DNA of 27,062 nucleotides from a virus: positions 1 to 27,062 of IMG/VR virus record IMGVR_UViG_3300022540_000268, one strand, 5' to 3'. The notes beneath the pieces are model-generated. The model was not told the DNA's origin, searched no databases, and saw nothing but the letters and a program-made list of their open reading frames with translations. This document shows positions 7,303 to 16,800 of this stretch, one piece after another. The position numbers and the translations under genes are program-made. Each line of letters starts with the position of its first letter. Positions within the stretch are counted from its first letter, which is position 1.

Positions 7303-8213
7303 TGACCAGTCCGCACCATAAGGCTACTGTTAATCTTTTATCAAATGCTCATGAATTCATGGAGCAATTGGGAAATCTGAATGTATACTCCCTCACCCTT
7401 GCCCAAGTTATGGGATCATGGGCAGGTGGAAATAGGTCGATGTTCACGAGATTATTGGCTGCTAAGACCATTGGTGTGGTAAAAACTACCATTGACACTC
7501 AGGGTAGTGGAGAAGGTTCCGCTAATGTTCGTTGGGATGTTTTAGATACTCGTTATCAGGCTTGGAAAAATGAAAAGTATGGTGCAAGTGGGCCTGAATT
7601 CTGGAAGATGACAAACAAAGTACGAAGCAATATTGTTGCAAGGAGAAGTTCTGAGGGATTCGTTGTTGGACTTGATCGAAGAGTCAGAGTACCAAGGATA
7701 CAGTATGGAAGAGTCGGAGGCAATGTAGGAAGAGGAGCTAGTATTGGGCTCGAAGAGTATGCTTCTGCGATTGAATATGGTGCAGGAGGAAGGATGCCTA
7801 AACCAAGACCTCTATTCGCCCCTTCTATTGCAAAAGTACTCCAAGAAGATTTTCCTGAAATGACAAGAATGGTGCATGAGTCATTTGTCGATGCTGTCAA
7901 AATCTTGATGCCTAAAGGTCCAAGTTTTGGAGCTGCTGTATCTGCCGATCCTAAAGATGTAATAGGTCAGGCAACACTTGAGATGTCAGAAGGATTGACC
8001 AAATTCCACATCAATGACATTTTGACTGGAATGAAGACAAACGGTGGCTTTCAGATTGACAGTAAGTATAAGAAAAACAATGATTCTGTGGATAAGTTTA
8101 TCAGAAGACAAGAAGCAAAGGGCAAAAAGTACCTTGCTCATATCAGGAATCCTGTTGATAGAGAAAGATTATTCAAATGGGCATTAGGCAGAGAAGAGGA
8201 ATTCAATGGGTGA
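7302..8213 (+). CDS. HK97 gp10-like neck/tail-completion protein
   Basis: A 303-residue protein beginning in a one-base overlap (TAATG) with its neighbour. Its middle resembles the HK97 gp10/tail-completion group: an N-terminal helix, RWDVLDTRYQAWK, a VGLDRRVRVPRIQYG strand, and the EYASAIEYGAGGRMPKPRPLFAPSI block, where the Tyr-x-x-x-(V/I)-E-x-G and PRPxF motif is the family's hallmark. The extension after about residue 205 (PKGPSFGAAV... to a basic, helical end) has no parallel I recognise and makes it about twice the usual length. Proteins of this group sit between head stopper and tail terminator. The core family call is moderately strong; the extension's role is unknown. Confidence 0.6.
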   Translation: MTSPHHKATVNLLSNAHEFMEQLGNLNVYSLTLAQVMGSWAGGNRSMFTRLLAAKTIGVVKTTIDTQGSGEGSANVRWDVLDTRYQAWKNEKYGASGPEFWKMTNKVRSNIVARRSSEGFVVGLDRRVRVPRIQYGRVGGNVGRGASIGLEEYASAIEYGAGGRMPKPRPLFAPSIAKVLQEDFPEMTRMVHESFVDAVKILMPKGPSFGAAVSADPKDVIGQATLEMSEGLTKFHINDILTGMKTNGGFQIDSKYKKNNDSVDKFIRRQEAKGKKYLAHIRNPVDRERLFKWALGREEEFNG

Positions 8214-8424
8214 GCCAAGAGTATTAGGAGTTCTTGCAAGAGATATTCAGGTAACAGTTGAGCTTGATCTTGATTTCTTCAAGAAGCTTGCAAAGGTGAT
8301 TGAGATGTCTGAATTCAAATATGACTCTACTAAGCCTGAGGAAGTGGAGATTTATGATTTCCTTAATGGTGAGCTTTATCCATTTATAAAAGGCACGATT
8401 GAAGGAGTAGAAAATGGTACTTGA
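8206..8424 (+). CDS. Small acidic protein of unknown function
   Basis: A 72-residue product starting 8 nt before the end of the upstream gene and ending 11 nt into the next, so it appears to be translationally coupled to both. It carries an amphipathic helix DLDFFKKLAKVIEMSEF and an acidic stretch KPEEVEIYDFLNGELYPF. The upstream GAGGA lies a few bases before ATG. I recognise no family. The overlaps on both sides and the helical, non-random composition support it being a real gene in the neck operon. Confidence 0.55.
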   Translation: MGEPRVLGVLARDIQVTVELDLDFFKKLAKVIEMSEFKYDSTKPEEVEIYDFLNGELYPFIKGTIEGVENGT

Positions 8425-8872
8425 TCCCACTCTCAGTGAATCCTGTTTCAAGAACTCCATTAAGAAGTTCTTTGTCGATAACATATTTACTGCTGAAGGT
8501 ATTGATATCAATTTTGATGTTCAGTATGTGCAGCCTGAGGATACAGGAATAGAGGCTTCTAAATGGATATCGATTAAATTCGGTAAGATTATAGGTGGAA
8601 CGCTTTCTTCTGCTCACATCATTGTATATCTCTTTTCGAGAGAAGATACAGAAGGAGTTGACTTATCTATTCTACGTGATACAATTATGGATAAGATAAT
8701 TGATCTTAATGCCACTGACGGGAAGGTAAGAATTCCACTTTATGACTTAAGTTGGAATGAAGTGGGAGGGATGATTCCCTTTCTTACTTTAGAGTCAGAT
8801 GAGCCAGGAGTCACAAAAGATGATACGAAATTCAAATGGATGCGAATTGATTTGAAGTGGGGATCGAAATGA
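8414..8872 (+). CDS. Putative tail terminator protein
   Basis: A 152-residue protein with GGAG 6 nt before ATG 8414, overlapping the preceding gene by 11 nt. It shows an alpha-beta pattern (N-terminal helix SESCFKNSIKKFFVDNIF, strands INFDVQYV, KWISIKFGKI and SSAHIIVYLFSR, then a helix VDLSILRDTIMDKIIDL, and C-terminal strands ending FKWMRIDLKWG), which is the order expected in lambda gpU-type tail terminators. Position just before the tube gene agrees. No diagnostic motif exists for this fast-changing family, so the call is by fold pattern, size and synteny. Confidence 0.5.
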   Translation: MVLDPTLSESCFKNSIKKFFVDNIFTAEGIDINFDVQYVQPEDTGIEASKWISIKFGKIIGGTLSSAHIIVYLFSREDTEGVDLSILRDTIMDKIIDLNATDGKVRIPLYDLSWNEVGGMIPFLTLESDEPGVTKDDTKFKWMRIDLKWGSK

Positions 8873-9072
8873 GCTTTGTTGTTTGTGAGAAATGTGGCAA
8901 AAAGCTTATTGAACGGCTCCCTAATGGAGTATGGGTATTCAAGTTTGGCAAACGGGAAGGCAATAAACCAGTAGTTGATTTGCAAATACATGGTTCAATA
9001 CGAATGAAGTGTATTCGTAGAAGCTGTGCTCATGTAAATCAACTTAATTACTTTCCTGACACTCAATCCTGA
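8869..9072 (+). CDS. Com-like small zinc-ribbon protein
   Basis: A 67-residue product with an ATG overlapping the previous stop as ATGA and a GGGGAT purine run just upstream; a GTG at 8857 in the same frame is less likely. It has a CEKCGKKL knuckle at residues about 6-13 and a C-terminal MKCIRRSCAHVNQLNY pair, so four cysteines in a CxxC...CxxxxC pattern that probably bind zinc. The layout resembles the Mu Com family, a translational activator of the mom DNA-modification gene, which has CxxCxKLL near its start and a second cysteine pair followed by a polar N-rich motif. Here it sits between the tail terminator and tail tube genes, not beside a modification gene, so its role may differ. It could regulate translation of a neighbour. 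Homology to Com is an inference from a short pattern. Confidence 0.6.
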   Translation: MSFVVCEKCGKKLIERLPNGVWVFKFGKREGNKPVVDLQIHGSIRMKCIRRSCAHVNQLNYFPDTQS

Positions 9073-9113
9073 AAAAGGAATAAATAAGAACTTTTAATTA
9101 AGGAGATTTAATT

Positions 9114-10013
9114 ATGCCAAGAACTGGTCCAGTAACGAGAGACACAAGTACAGTCGCACTTGGTCTAGCACAAATTAGAATTGGTGACTCATCTACCAAT
9201 ATTACCGATACGAGTGCTGCACTTTTAAGCACAGACTCAATTGGTGCGCTTGCAAGTACCAAATATACTGGTAATGTTGACTATTGGAAACTTGAATCAG
9301 GTTTCCCTCTTCTGGAAGATTTTACTATTCCTTTGCGTGAAAGCTCTATGCTTGAATGTGAATTTAAGGAAATCTCTTCATACAACCTTGCTATTGCTCG
9401 TGGTATTGATCCAGGTGCAGCAGCAGCTTCCGCTACTATCAATTATATCAGCAAAGTTACTACTCTTGGTACCACTACTGGAGTTATGGCAGTAACTGAT
9501 ACTGCTGGTCCAGTGACAGATACCTGGACTGTTTTCTTTATTACTGCAACTACTGGTCACATTACTGGACAGAATACTGGTCATGTTCACGATTTTATAA
9601 ACTTGACAAGTGCAATGGAGCCTGATAACGGTGGTAATCCTTACTTCTCCCTTCCTGCTGATTACTTCTCAGGAACATGGGATATAGATGAAACCTATGT
9701 CTTCAAGACGACTGAGTATGTGTCTACAGGTGGAGTATATGGTGATCCCCATGCTGGAGAAGTGAAGCTTGGTGCCCTTGTTGCTCCGGCGTTTGTTCGC
9801 ATGGAAGCGGTGTATACTTATCCGGATGGATCAAGTACGATGACTATTATTTTTCCTCGTGCTAATGCAACTTCTTCTGTTGAGCTTGATATGCAAGCAG
9901 AAGACAATGCTAACGTTCCACTTACTTTCGAGGCTAAGAGAGCTGATAGTGATGTTGCAGGGGGAAATACTGTGTGGAACGATATGCCGCTTGGGCGGAT
10001 TGTTTTCGGCTAA
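9114..10013 (+). CDS. Major tail tube protein with inserted domain
   Basis: The tail tube subunit, expected in hundreds of copies stacked as hexamer rings to form the non-contractile tail. The ATG at 9114 has AGGAG with an 8-nt spacer. It has 299 residues. The first hundred (TVALGLAQIRIGDS... and TKYTGNVDYWKLESGFPLLEDFTIPLRESSMLECEF, a strand-loop-strand run) and the last ninety (VKLGALVAPAFVRMEAVYTYPDGSSTMTIIFPRAN... to the end) form a typical tube-fold split by a Thr/Gly-rich beta insert at residues about 105-208. The insert is presumably exposed on the tail surface. The frameshifted chaperone and tape measure follow directly, which is the conserved order. The tube call rests on fold pattern and position; no ancient signature is unmistakable. 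Confidence 0.72.
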   Translation: MPRTGPVTRDTSTVALGLAQIRIGDSSTNITDTSAALLSTDSIGALASTKYTGNVDYWKLESGFPLLEDFTIPLRESSMLECEFKEISSYNLAIARGIDPGAAAASATINYISKVTTLGTTTGVMAVTDTAGPVTDTWTVFFITATTGHITGQNTGHVHDFINLTSAMEPDNGGNPYFSLPADYFSGTWDIDETYVFKTTEYVSTGGVYGDPHAGEVKLGALVAPAFVRMEAVYTYPDGSSTMTIIFPRANATSSVELDMQAEDNANVPLTFEAKRADSDVAGGNTVWNDMPLGRIVFG

Positions 10014-10033
10014 GAACTAATTAAAAGTTAATA

Positions 10034-10061
10034 TGGGAGGGATCAATTTAGATCCCTCCCA
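10034..10061 (+). terminator. Perfect 11-bp hairpin after the tail tube gene (attenuator or mRNA-stability element)
   Basis: TGGGAGGGATC at 10034-10044 pairs perfectly with GATCCCTCCCA at 10051-10061 around a 6-nt AATTTA loop. The stem is GC-rich in AT-rich surroundings and lies in a 71-nt intergenic gap. No T-run follows (AACCAATCTC), so it is not a standard intrinsic terminator. It may slow polymerase partly or protect the 3' end of the tube mRNA, lowering the amount of chaperone and tape measure made relative to tube. Confidence 0.6.
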
Positions 10062-10084
10062 ACCAATCTCTCAGGAGAAGTAAA

Positions 10085-10597
10085 ATGAGTAATAAATTAA
10101 ATCCACAAATCCAGACTTTGGAAATAGGGGTAAAATCCCTCAAAGAAGTAACCATCTATCCCCTTTCTATGGCAGATCAGTTCCATTTATCTGACATCAT
10201 ATCTAAAGCAGTATCTAAATATTCAAAACCCGATGAGCCTCAAAAAGATGCTGATGAGCCGTCACAGGATGAACAGCAAGATAACACCCCTAAGACTGAA
10301 GTAGAGGTGTTTCGTGCGATCATGACCCTTGTAGAGGAGAATTTGATTACTATTCTTGATCTTGTTACAGACGATGAGGTTCAAATCAGTTTAAATGATC
10401 TTACCAATCCCCAGTTTGCTGATCTTTGTACCATTATATACGAGGAGAATTTTGACAATGCCGCGGGAAAGCTTCTGAGTCTCTTCAACAAAACCAAGAC
10501 ACTCTTAAAGTCGAAGAGGCTGCAACAGAAATCATCCTTAAAACCAGCTATAAATACGAACACTTCTTCCGACTCTCATTCAGAGATGGAGGAATAA
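10085..10597 (+). CDS. Tail assembly chaperone, short form (gpG-like)
   Basis: A 170-residue hydrophilic protein with AGGAG 7 nt before its ATG. It starts after the tail tube and hairpin. The N-terminal half reads like the short form of siphovirus tail chaperones (IQTLEIGVKSLKEVTIYPLSMADQFHLSDII), followed by an acidic Gln/Glu/Asp-rich linker (EPQKDADEPSQDEQQDN) and a helical part (VEVFRAIMTLVEENLITILDLVT, FADLCTIIYEENFDN). About 40 codons before its stop is the heptamer GGGAAAG. A minority of ribosomes should slip there to make the longer form. As in lambda gpG, this form is believed to coat the tape measure during tail assembly. Function is inferred from position and the slippery signal. 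Confidence 0.7.
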   Translation: MSNKLNPQIQTLEIGVKSLKEVTIYPLSMADQFHLSDIISKAVSKYSKPDEPQKDADEPSQDEQQDNTPKTEVEVFRAIMTLVEENLITILDLVTDDEVQISLNDLTNPQFADLCTIIYEENFDNAAGKLLSLFNKTKTLLKSKRLQQKSSLKPAINTNTSSDSHSEMEE

Positions 10598-10878
10598 CCA
10601 AAAATCAATTTAATTCTTTGTTTGAAGGGATTCAGAAAGAAAAAATAAGTGAATGGGAATTTCAAGCAGCATTGCAAGGGGTGGACTTAGAGAATAAGAA
10701 TAAAAATACTTCATCTCATTCTTCATCTCCTCCTGCTAATACAGTTGATCCAGAGATTCCTCTCTTTGGTGATCCTGCTGATTATCAATCCATGACAATG
10801 GAAGAGAAAAAAGAAAAGACTACATCAATGAAGAACAGGCATAGAGCCTGGTCTAATAGGTCGTTTATGGAAGGATAA
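10085..10878 (+). CDS. Tail assembly chaperone, frameshift-extended form (gpGT-like)
   Basis: The fused product made by -1 slippage at 10465-10471: 129 codons in the first frame (10085-10471), then bases 10471-10878 in the -1 frame, giving about 264 residues. The -1 frame is open from 10456, just 9 nt ahead of the slip site, right through to TAA at 10876-10878. The TTG at 10618 in that frame has no ribosome-binding site, so a separate gene is less likely. The added part has a helical KVEEAATEIILK...FRLSFRDGG... stretch and a Lys/Glu-rich end. In lambda the GT form recruits tube subunits to the tape measure. The tape-measure gene starts 4 nt after its stop. The site and frames are seen; slippage efficiency cannot be seen. 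Confidence 0.8.
10465..10471 (+). promoter_or_regulatory. Programmed -1 ribosomal frameshift site (GGGAAAG)
   Basis: The heptamer GGGAAAG sits in the phase G-GGA-AAG relative to the upstream gene, the pattern that lets both tRNAs slip back one base. It is the same heptamer used by lambda between G and T. The nearest upstream stop in the -1 frame is at 10453-10455, and none follows until 10876. Confidence 0.85.
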
Positions 10879-10882
10879 GAAG

Positions 10883-13800
10883 ATGCCTAATGCTACTGCC
10901 ACTCTAGCTCTTGGTGCTGTTCTCTCGAAGGGCACCAAGGCTACTTTCAATGCCATTTCTGCTGGCCTCAAAGATATAGGAAAAGAACTCACTAAAACGG
11001 CCAAAGATATGGTCAAGATGGGCAAAGTAGATGCTGCTGATGCAGTAGGCCACGTTGCTAAGGCCTTTGAACGTCTTGATAGTCAAATCCAGAAGTACAA
11101 TAAAGAAGGAAAGAAAGCTACTGATACAGCAAAGAGGATGATTGCTCCTTTTAAGGATATGGGAGACAAAGTTACTGCTGTAAAAGATGCTTGGAAACAT
11201 TATCAAAAAACATCAAATAAAACAGCTACTTCAACTGCTGCAAATATTAAAAGAGTCAAGAGCCTTGATAGTGCTTTAGGGATACTGAGTAGACAGTTAG
11301 GAGATGCAGGAGTAAACCAGGATAAATGGTTAAAAGGTCTAAAATGGTCTAATATCCAGCAAGGGCTTAACAATGGCTCTTTGAAACTTACTGGTTCAAG
11401 AATGGATGTTCTTAGTAATCAGGGGAAAAAGCTTTTAGGTATTACTGGAAAAACAGCCAAAGCGTTTGATACTATCACAAAAACCCAATCAATATACAAT
11501 AGAGAACTTAAGAGATCTGTTACTGAAGGATTTCGTTATCAGAAAGCTGTAGAGTCTTTAGGAAAGTCTACTGGATACAATAATCAGCATGCAAAGATTT
11601 GGTCAAAATCCTTGCACAATGTTCAAACTGCTCTTAATGCTACAGAAATAGCAACAAGGAAAGCTAGTACAAGTTCAAAAGTTTGGATAAGACAGATGGA
11701 TATGGCTTCTGTTACTCAGCAAGTCATGACTGGTAATATTAAGGCAACAGCAAAAGGTTTCCAGATCCTGAATGAGAAAGGTCTAAAAGCTTTTAAAGGA
11801 TTATCGTATGAGGCTGCTAAGACAGGTTCTCTTCTCACAGGCAGCTTTGCAGGTCTTTCAGTAAAAGAAGGTACAGCGAAGCTCACAGCCTACGGGAAGG
11901 CTACGGAAGAAGCCTCTGTCAGAAGTGCGAAGTTCAGAAAACAATTAGATGGCCTTGTAAAAGATGGTGTAGGAGTTTCTAAAGCATTTGAAACTCGTTA
12001 TCAATCAATGAAGAAAACTGATGATCTGTGGAGAAAACACACAGATTCTTTGCATCAAGCAGGTAAAATTACTACCGCAACAATGCATAAAATGAATGCT
12101 GCATTTAATGCCAATGCCGTTGCGAGTAAAAGTGGACTTACAGGACATGCTGCACTTACTGAAGTTTTAGGAAAAGAAACTAAGAGATTCCAATCCTTAC
12201 AAAAAACTATTGCTACAGTTTCTTCTGAAACAGGTATATCTGAAAAAGCCTTGATTAAACAAGCAAATGTGATGAAGAAGGCTGGCAAGTCTACTGAATT
12301 CCAACAAGCTGAATTGCGGAAACATATCAAGACAAGCAGGGATCTTATTAAGGCCACTTCTGAATTACAGGCAGTAGAGAAGAAAAGAGCAAGTCTAACT
12401 GGAAAATCAGTTGAATCTATTCAGAAAATGTCCAGAGCAAGAATGGACAGCGTCACGAACCAACAAGCCCTCCTGCATGAAACAAAGAAGTCCATCATTG
12501 CTCAAAAAGAAGTAATATCTTCTGATAAAAGAGTCATTAAGTCAAAAAGAGATGCAGGAAATGCCATTAAGAAGTTAAATGTGGCATATTCTGATCAACT
12601 CAAAACAAACAAAAATTATGTAGATGGCTTGAAATATATCAGAGAAGCCTATACAAAATCCAATACAGCTGGAAAAATTGCAACGAGTAGAGTCAAGGCT
12701 CTTGCTTCTGGCTATGCCCAAGCGAGTACTTCTACGGGATTATTTAGAGGAGCGGTAGATAGAGTTACTAAATCTCTCAAATCTTTTGCATCATATGCCA
12801 CTGCTGCTTCTGCTATTGCTGGATTTATCCAAATAATGAGATCTGGGGTATCTGCAATTGTAGCTTATGATCAGGCTTTAAAAGATTTACAAGCAATTAC
12901 AGGTGCCACAGATCATCAAATTACTTTGATGGGTCAGAAGATGAAAACCGTTGCTTCTGATACTAAGTTTTCCACTACTGAAGTTGCAGATGGTATGAAA
13001 GTTCTTGGACAGGCTGGTCTTGATGCTGGTGAAGCAATTCAGACTATTGCAGCAGTAGCGAACCTTGCTACAGGAACTCTTACTGATATGAACGTATCAG
13101 TGGATCTTATTACTACAGCAATGCGTGTATTCAATATCAGATCTATTGAATCTGCCGATATTGCAGATATATTTGCCAATGCAGTCAATAAATCAAAATT
13201 AACGGTAGATAAACTTCGCACTGCTTTAAATTATGTTGGCCCTGTTGCTCATTCTTCAGGCACTTCTCTTGAAGAAACAGCCGCAGCAATGATGACCCTG
13301 GCAAATTCAGGACAAAAAGCAAGTAAGATTGGTACTGGTCTCCGTAGAATCTTTTCTGAACTTGTTAAGCCTTCTAAGAAACTTAAAGTGGCAGCAGAAA
13401 GAGTAGGTGTTTCTATTGAAGCACTTAGTCCTACTATGAATTCTTTTGGAGATGTTCTTTCAAACCTCCAGGTTGTACTCACTGATACTGAGGTAGCTTT
13501 CGAGTTATTTGGTAAACGAGGAGCATCAGCAGCTCTCGCACTTGTTCAAAATATGGATAGTGGATATGATAAGATGCTTAAAAGTACCAAACAATTTGGT
13601 ACTGCTGCTTCAATGGCTGCAAAACAGATGGAAGGTTTAGGGGTATCTTGGAAGAACTTTAGCGATAAGATGGGTCTTGTTGCTGTGGCATTAGGCGAAG
13701 CGGGATTAATTAATGTTCTTAAAGTTACTGTTGATGTGGCTAGAGATTTAGCAGACTCTCTTATATATGTGGTTGATAATGGAGTAAAACCATTATTTGG

Positions 13801-16800
13801 TGCATTAGGAAAACTTTTAAATATATTTGGTGATTTGACCCCATATATATTTAAGTCAGTCGCAGCTATTGTTGCTTTAACTCTCGCTTATAAAGCATTT
13901 ATCAAAACTGTTTTGATATTAGGAAGTCTTAAACTTACTGCTTTTTTTACAAGCTCCTCTATTGCTGCTGTGTCTCTTACTGGAATAATAGTGAAATTGA
14001 GAGTAGCATTTCAATCTTTCTTTTTAATAATAAGTACTAATCCTATTGCTGCTTTTGTTACTGTATTAGCTGGCGCAACTGTTGCTATTATTGCCATGAC
14101 TAAATCAGCAAGTGACCAAATAGAGGAATATGAAAAACTGAAAGGAAAAGTAGAAACCACTATAAGTTCTATTGGTGATTTTATTGAAGAGTTAGAAAGA
14201 TTACAGAAAGCTGGAGCACAACCTGATGATATTGAAAAATTCATTGATAAACTTTTGATAAAGTTTCCTGAATTAGCTGCTGAAGTAATAGGAGCAAAAG
14301 GGAATATATATTCCATCATTGAAGAATTGAAAAAGTTTAAAGGAGAGAAAAGATCTATAATTACAGTAGCAGCTTTAACGACTGGAATTACTGGACTTGG
14401 TAAATCTGCTGTAGAAGCTGCTTTGAATTTGAATAGATTATCTATGGGTTTTAATTTTAGCACTATGTTTATTGATGTTGATGAGGAAAAACTCAGATAT
14501 AGACAAAGTGAAAAAGATTTAAAAGATCATACATTTAGAATGGCTAAAATCATTGTAGATACAGGAACAGATATTGAAGCTCTTGATTGGTCTCGTATTT
14601 TGGGAGTTGGTTTTGATCCTGAGTTTTCTGAATATGGTAGACAAATTAGAGAACAAGTAGCAACAATAGTAAAAGATCTAAAAAAAGATGCAGAAGATGT
14701 TGAGGATGTTGATACTCTTTCTTTATACGGAATAAGCAGAACTTGGTCAAGAGAATTGGAAGATGTAGGTAGAGAAGGAAAAACCATTTATAATGATTAC
14801 TTAAAAGAAATACATGAGACAACTGGCAAATATGCCGTTCTTAATGGAAAAATTAATGATGATTCAATCAAGAAGTTTTTGCAAAATCTTCGTGATATGG
14901 TAGAAGAAGCCAGAAAAATAGAAGAGGGCTATACAGGAGAAGAACTTCTTCAAAAACGCATGGACTTTGCTAAAAAGTGGAGTACATTTCTACAAAAGAG
15001 TTTTGATAAAGAGTCTAAAGATGCGAGTGTGTATTATGTTTCTAAATTAATGCGCTTAAAAGAGAGGATTGTAAAAGAGGAGGCAGCTCTTAAAAAAGGT
15101 GTAACAAATTTAGCAGAGATACAAAGAATTGAACAAATGATGCATGTTAAAGCAGTTAAAGAAATTAATAAGATTCTCCGAAAGCAGTATGATGATGATG
15201 AGCTTCTACAGAATGCAAAGGCCTATGCAGAAAAACAAAAAACTGTTAATGCAGAAATGCATACTGCAATAGAAGCAGAAGTTGCAAAAGGAGTGATTAC
15301 TCAGGCTGAAGGAAATCGAAGAAAACTAATATCTACGAAGACAACAAATAAAGCTATCTTGAAGAATTATCAAGACACTACAAAGGCAATTCAAGATAAT
15401 TTTAAACATGATAAAGAAATTCTTAGAAAGTCTGAGAAAAAAGAACAGGAAACCAAACGAGCAATAGCAAAGACAGAACTTGATAGATTACGATTTGAAG
15501 CGAAAGATAAAGTCAAAATTGTTAAAGATGCAAATCAAGATATCCAAAATGATACAAAAGACAAAATCCTTGCAATAGGAACAGAACTTGCGAATCAAGC
15601 CATAACTGCAACATCAGCAGCTTCACGACAAAGAGTTGCTGAGATTGCTGGAATAGATGCTCAGATTGTTAAATGGGAAGAATATATTGAAACGCTTGGT
15701 GATGTTACTGGAGCAAATGAACTTCTTGCAGTAGCGAATGATCATATTAATGAATTAATGAGAAAAAGAACTACTCTTATTAATGGGGAAATTACTCAAA
15801 CAAAAGAATTAATAGATGCTAAACGGGAACTTACAGATGCTACTCGTAGACAAAACCTTGAATACAAAGCTGGACTAATTGACCTGGCCCCTCAGAAAGG
15901 CATTGGCATTGAGAGAGAATTATCAGATGCAAAAGCATTGGCTAAAATTAGAGAGCAAATGGCAACAGATAGAGTCAGGATTGCTGCCCTTGCAACTGCC
16001 CAAGAAGATTTAGTTCCAGGTTCTGAGGAAAGTTTGAAAGCTGAGTACAAATTTACAAAAGCTCTTTATGTGCAACGAACTATAAGATATGAGAATAAAA
16101 AGAGCATCATTGCCCAAGAACTTGCTCTTGAAGAATACTATTGGGAAAGAGGCAGAGGCAATATAGAACGGTATACTGAATTAATCAATCAAGCTGTGGA
16201 ACATAAAGTCATTACTTGGGAAGAAGGTAATAGACGGTTGATGCATTCTACTGACAATATGCATGCTGCTTTTAAGTATGGATGGGATGAATTCATGGCA
16301 AATATGGACACTGTTGCTGATGAAATGGCCAATCTTGCTCAGTATATGGGAGATGCCTTGACAGATGGTCTTGCTGATACTTTGATGGAAATAGTTGATG
16401 GAACAAAAACTGCTAAAGAAGCCTTTACAGATTTCGCCATAAGTGTAATAAGAGATATTACAAGAATGGCTATTAAAATGGCTATTCTTCAAGCTATAAG
16501 TGGTATATTTGGTGCAGGAGGAGGTGCTGCCGCAGGTGGTGTTATCCCAGGAAGAATGGCAGAAGGAGGAGAAATACAAGGGCATTCTCCAACTTCTACT
16601 TCTGATAATATTCCTATATGGGCTACTGCAAAGGAATACATGCAGCCAGTAGATGCTGTTAAGTATTACGGGTTAGAAGTAATGGAAGGAATCAGAAAGA
16701 AGCTTTTCCCCAAGGAGATGTTTGCAGGAATAAAGAATGGAGCGAATCTGATTTCAGTTTCTAATGCTCGAACAAATACAGGTAGGGCTAAATATGCTTC

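Noticed and set aside
10034-10061. Standard intrinsic terminator
   Set aside because: The stem is perfect but is followed by AACCAATCTC, not a T-run, so it is listed as a hairpin of uncertain role.
10618-10878. A separate gene starting at TTG 10618
   Set aside because: There is no ribosome-binding site, and the frame is better explained as the -1 extension reached from GGGAAAG at 10465.
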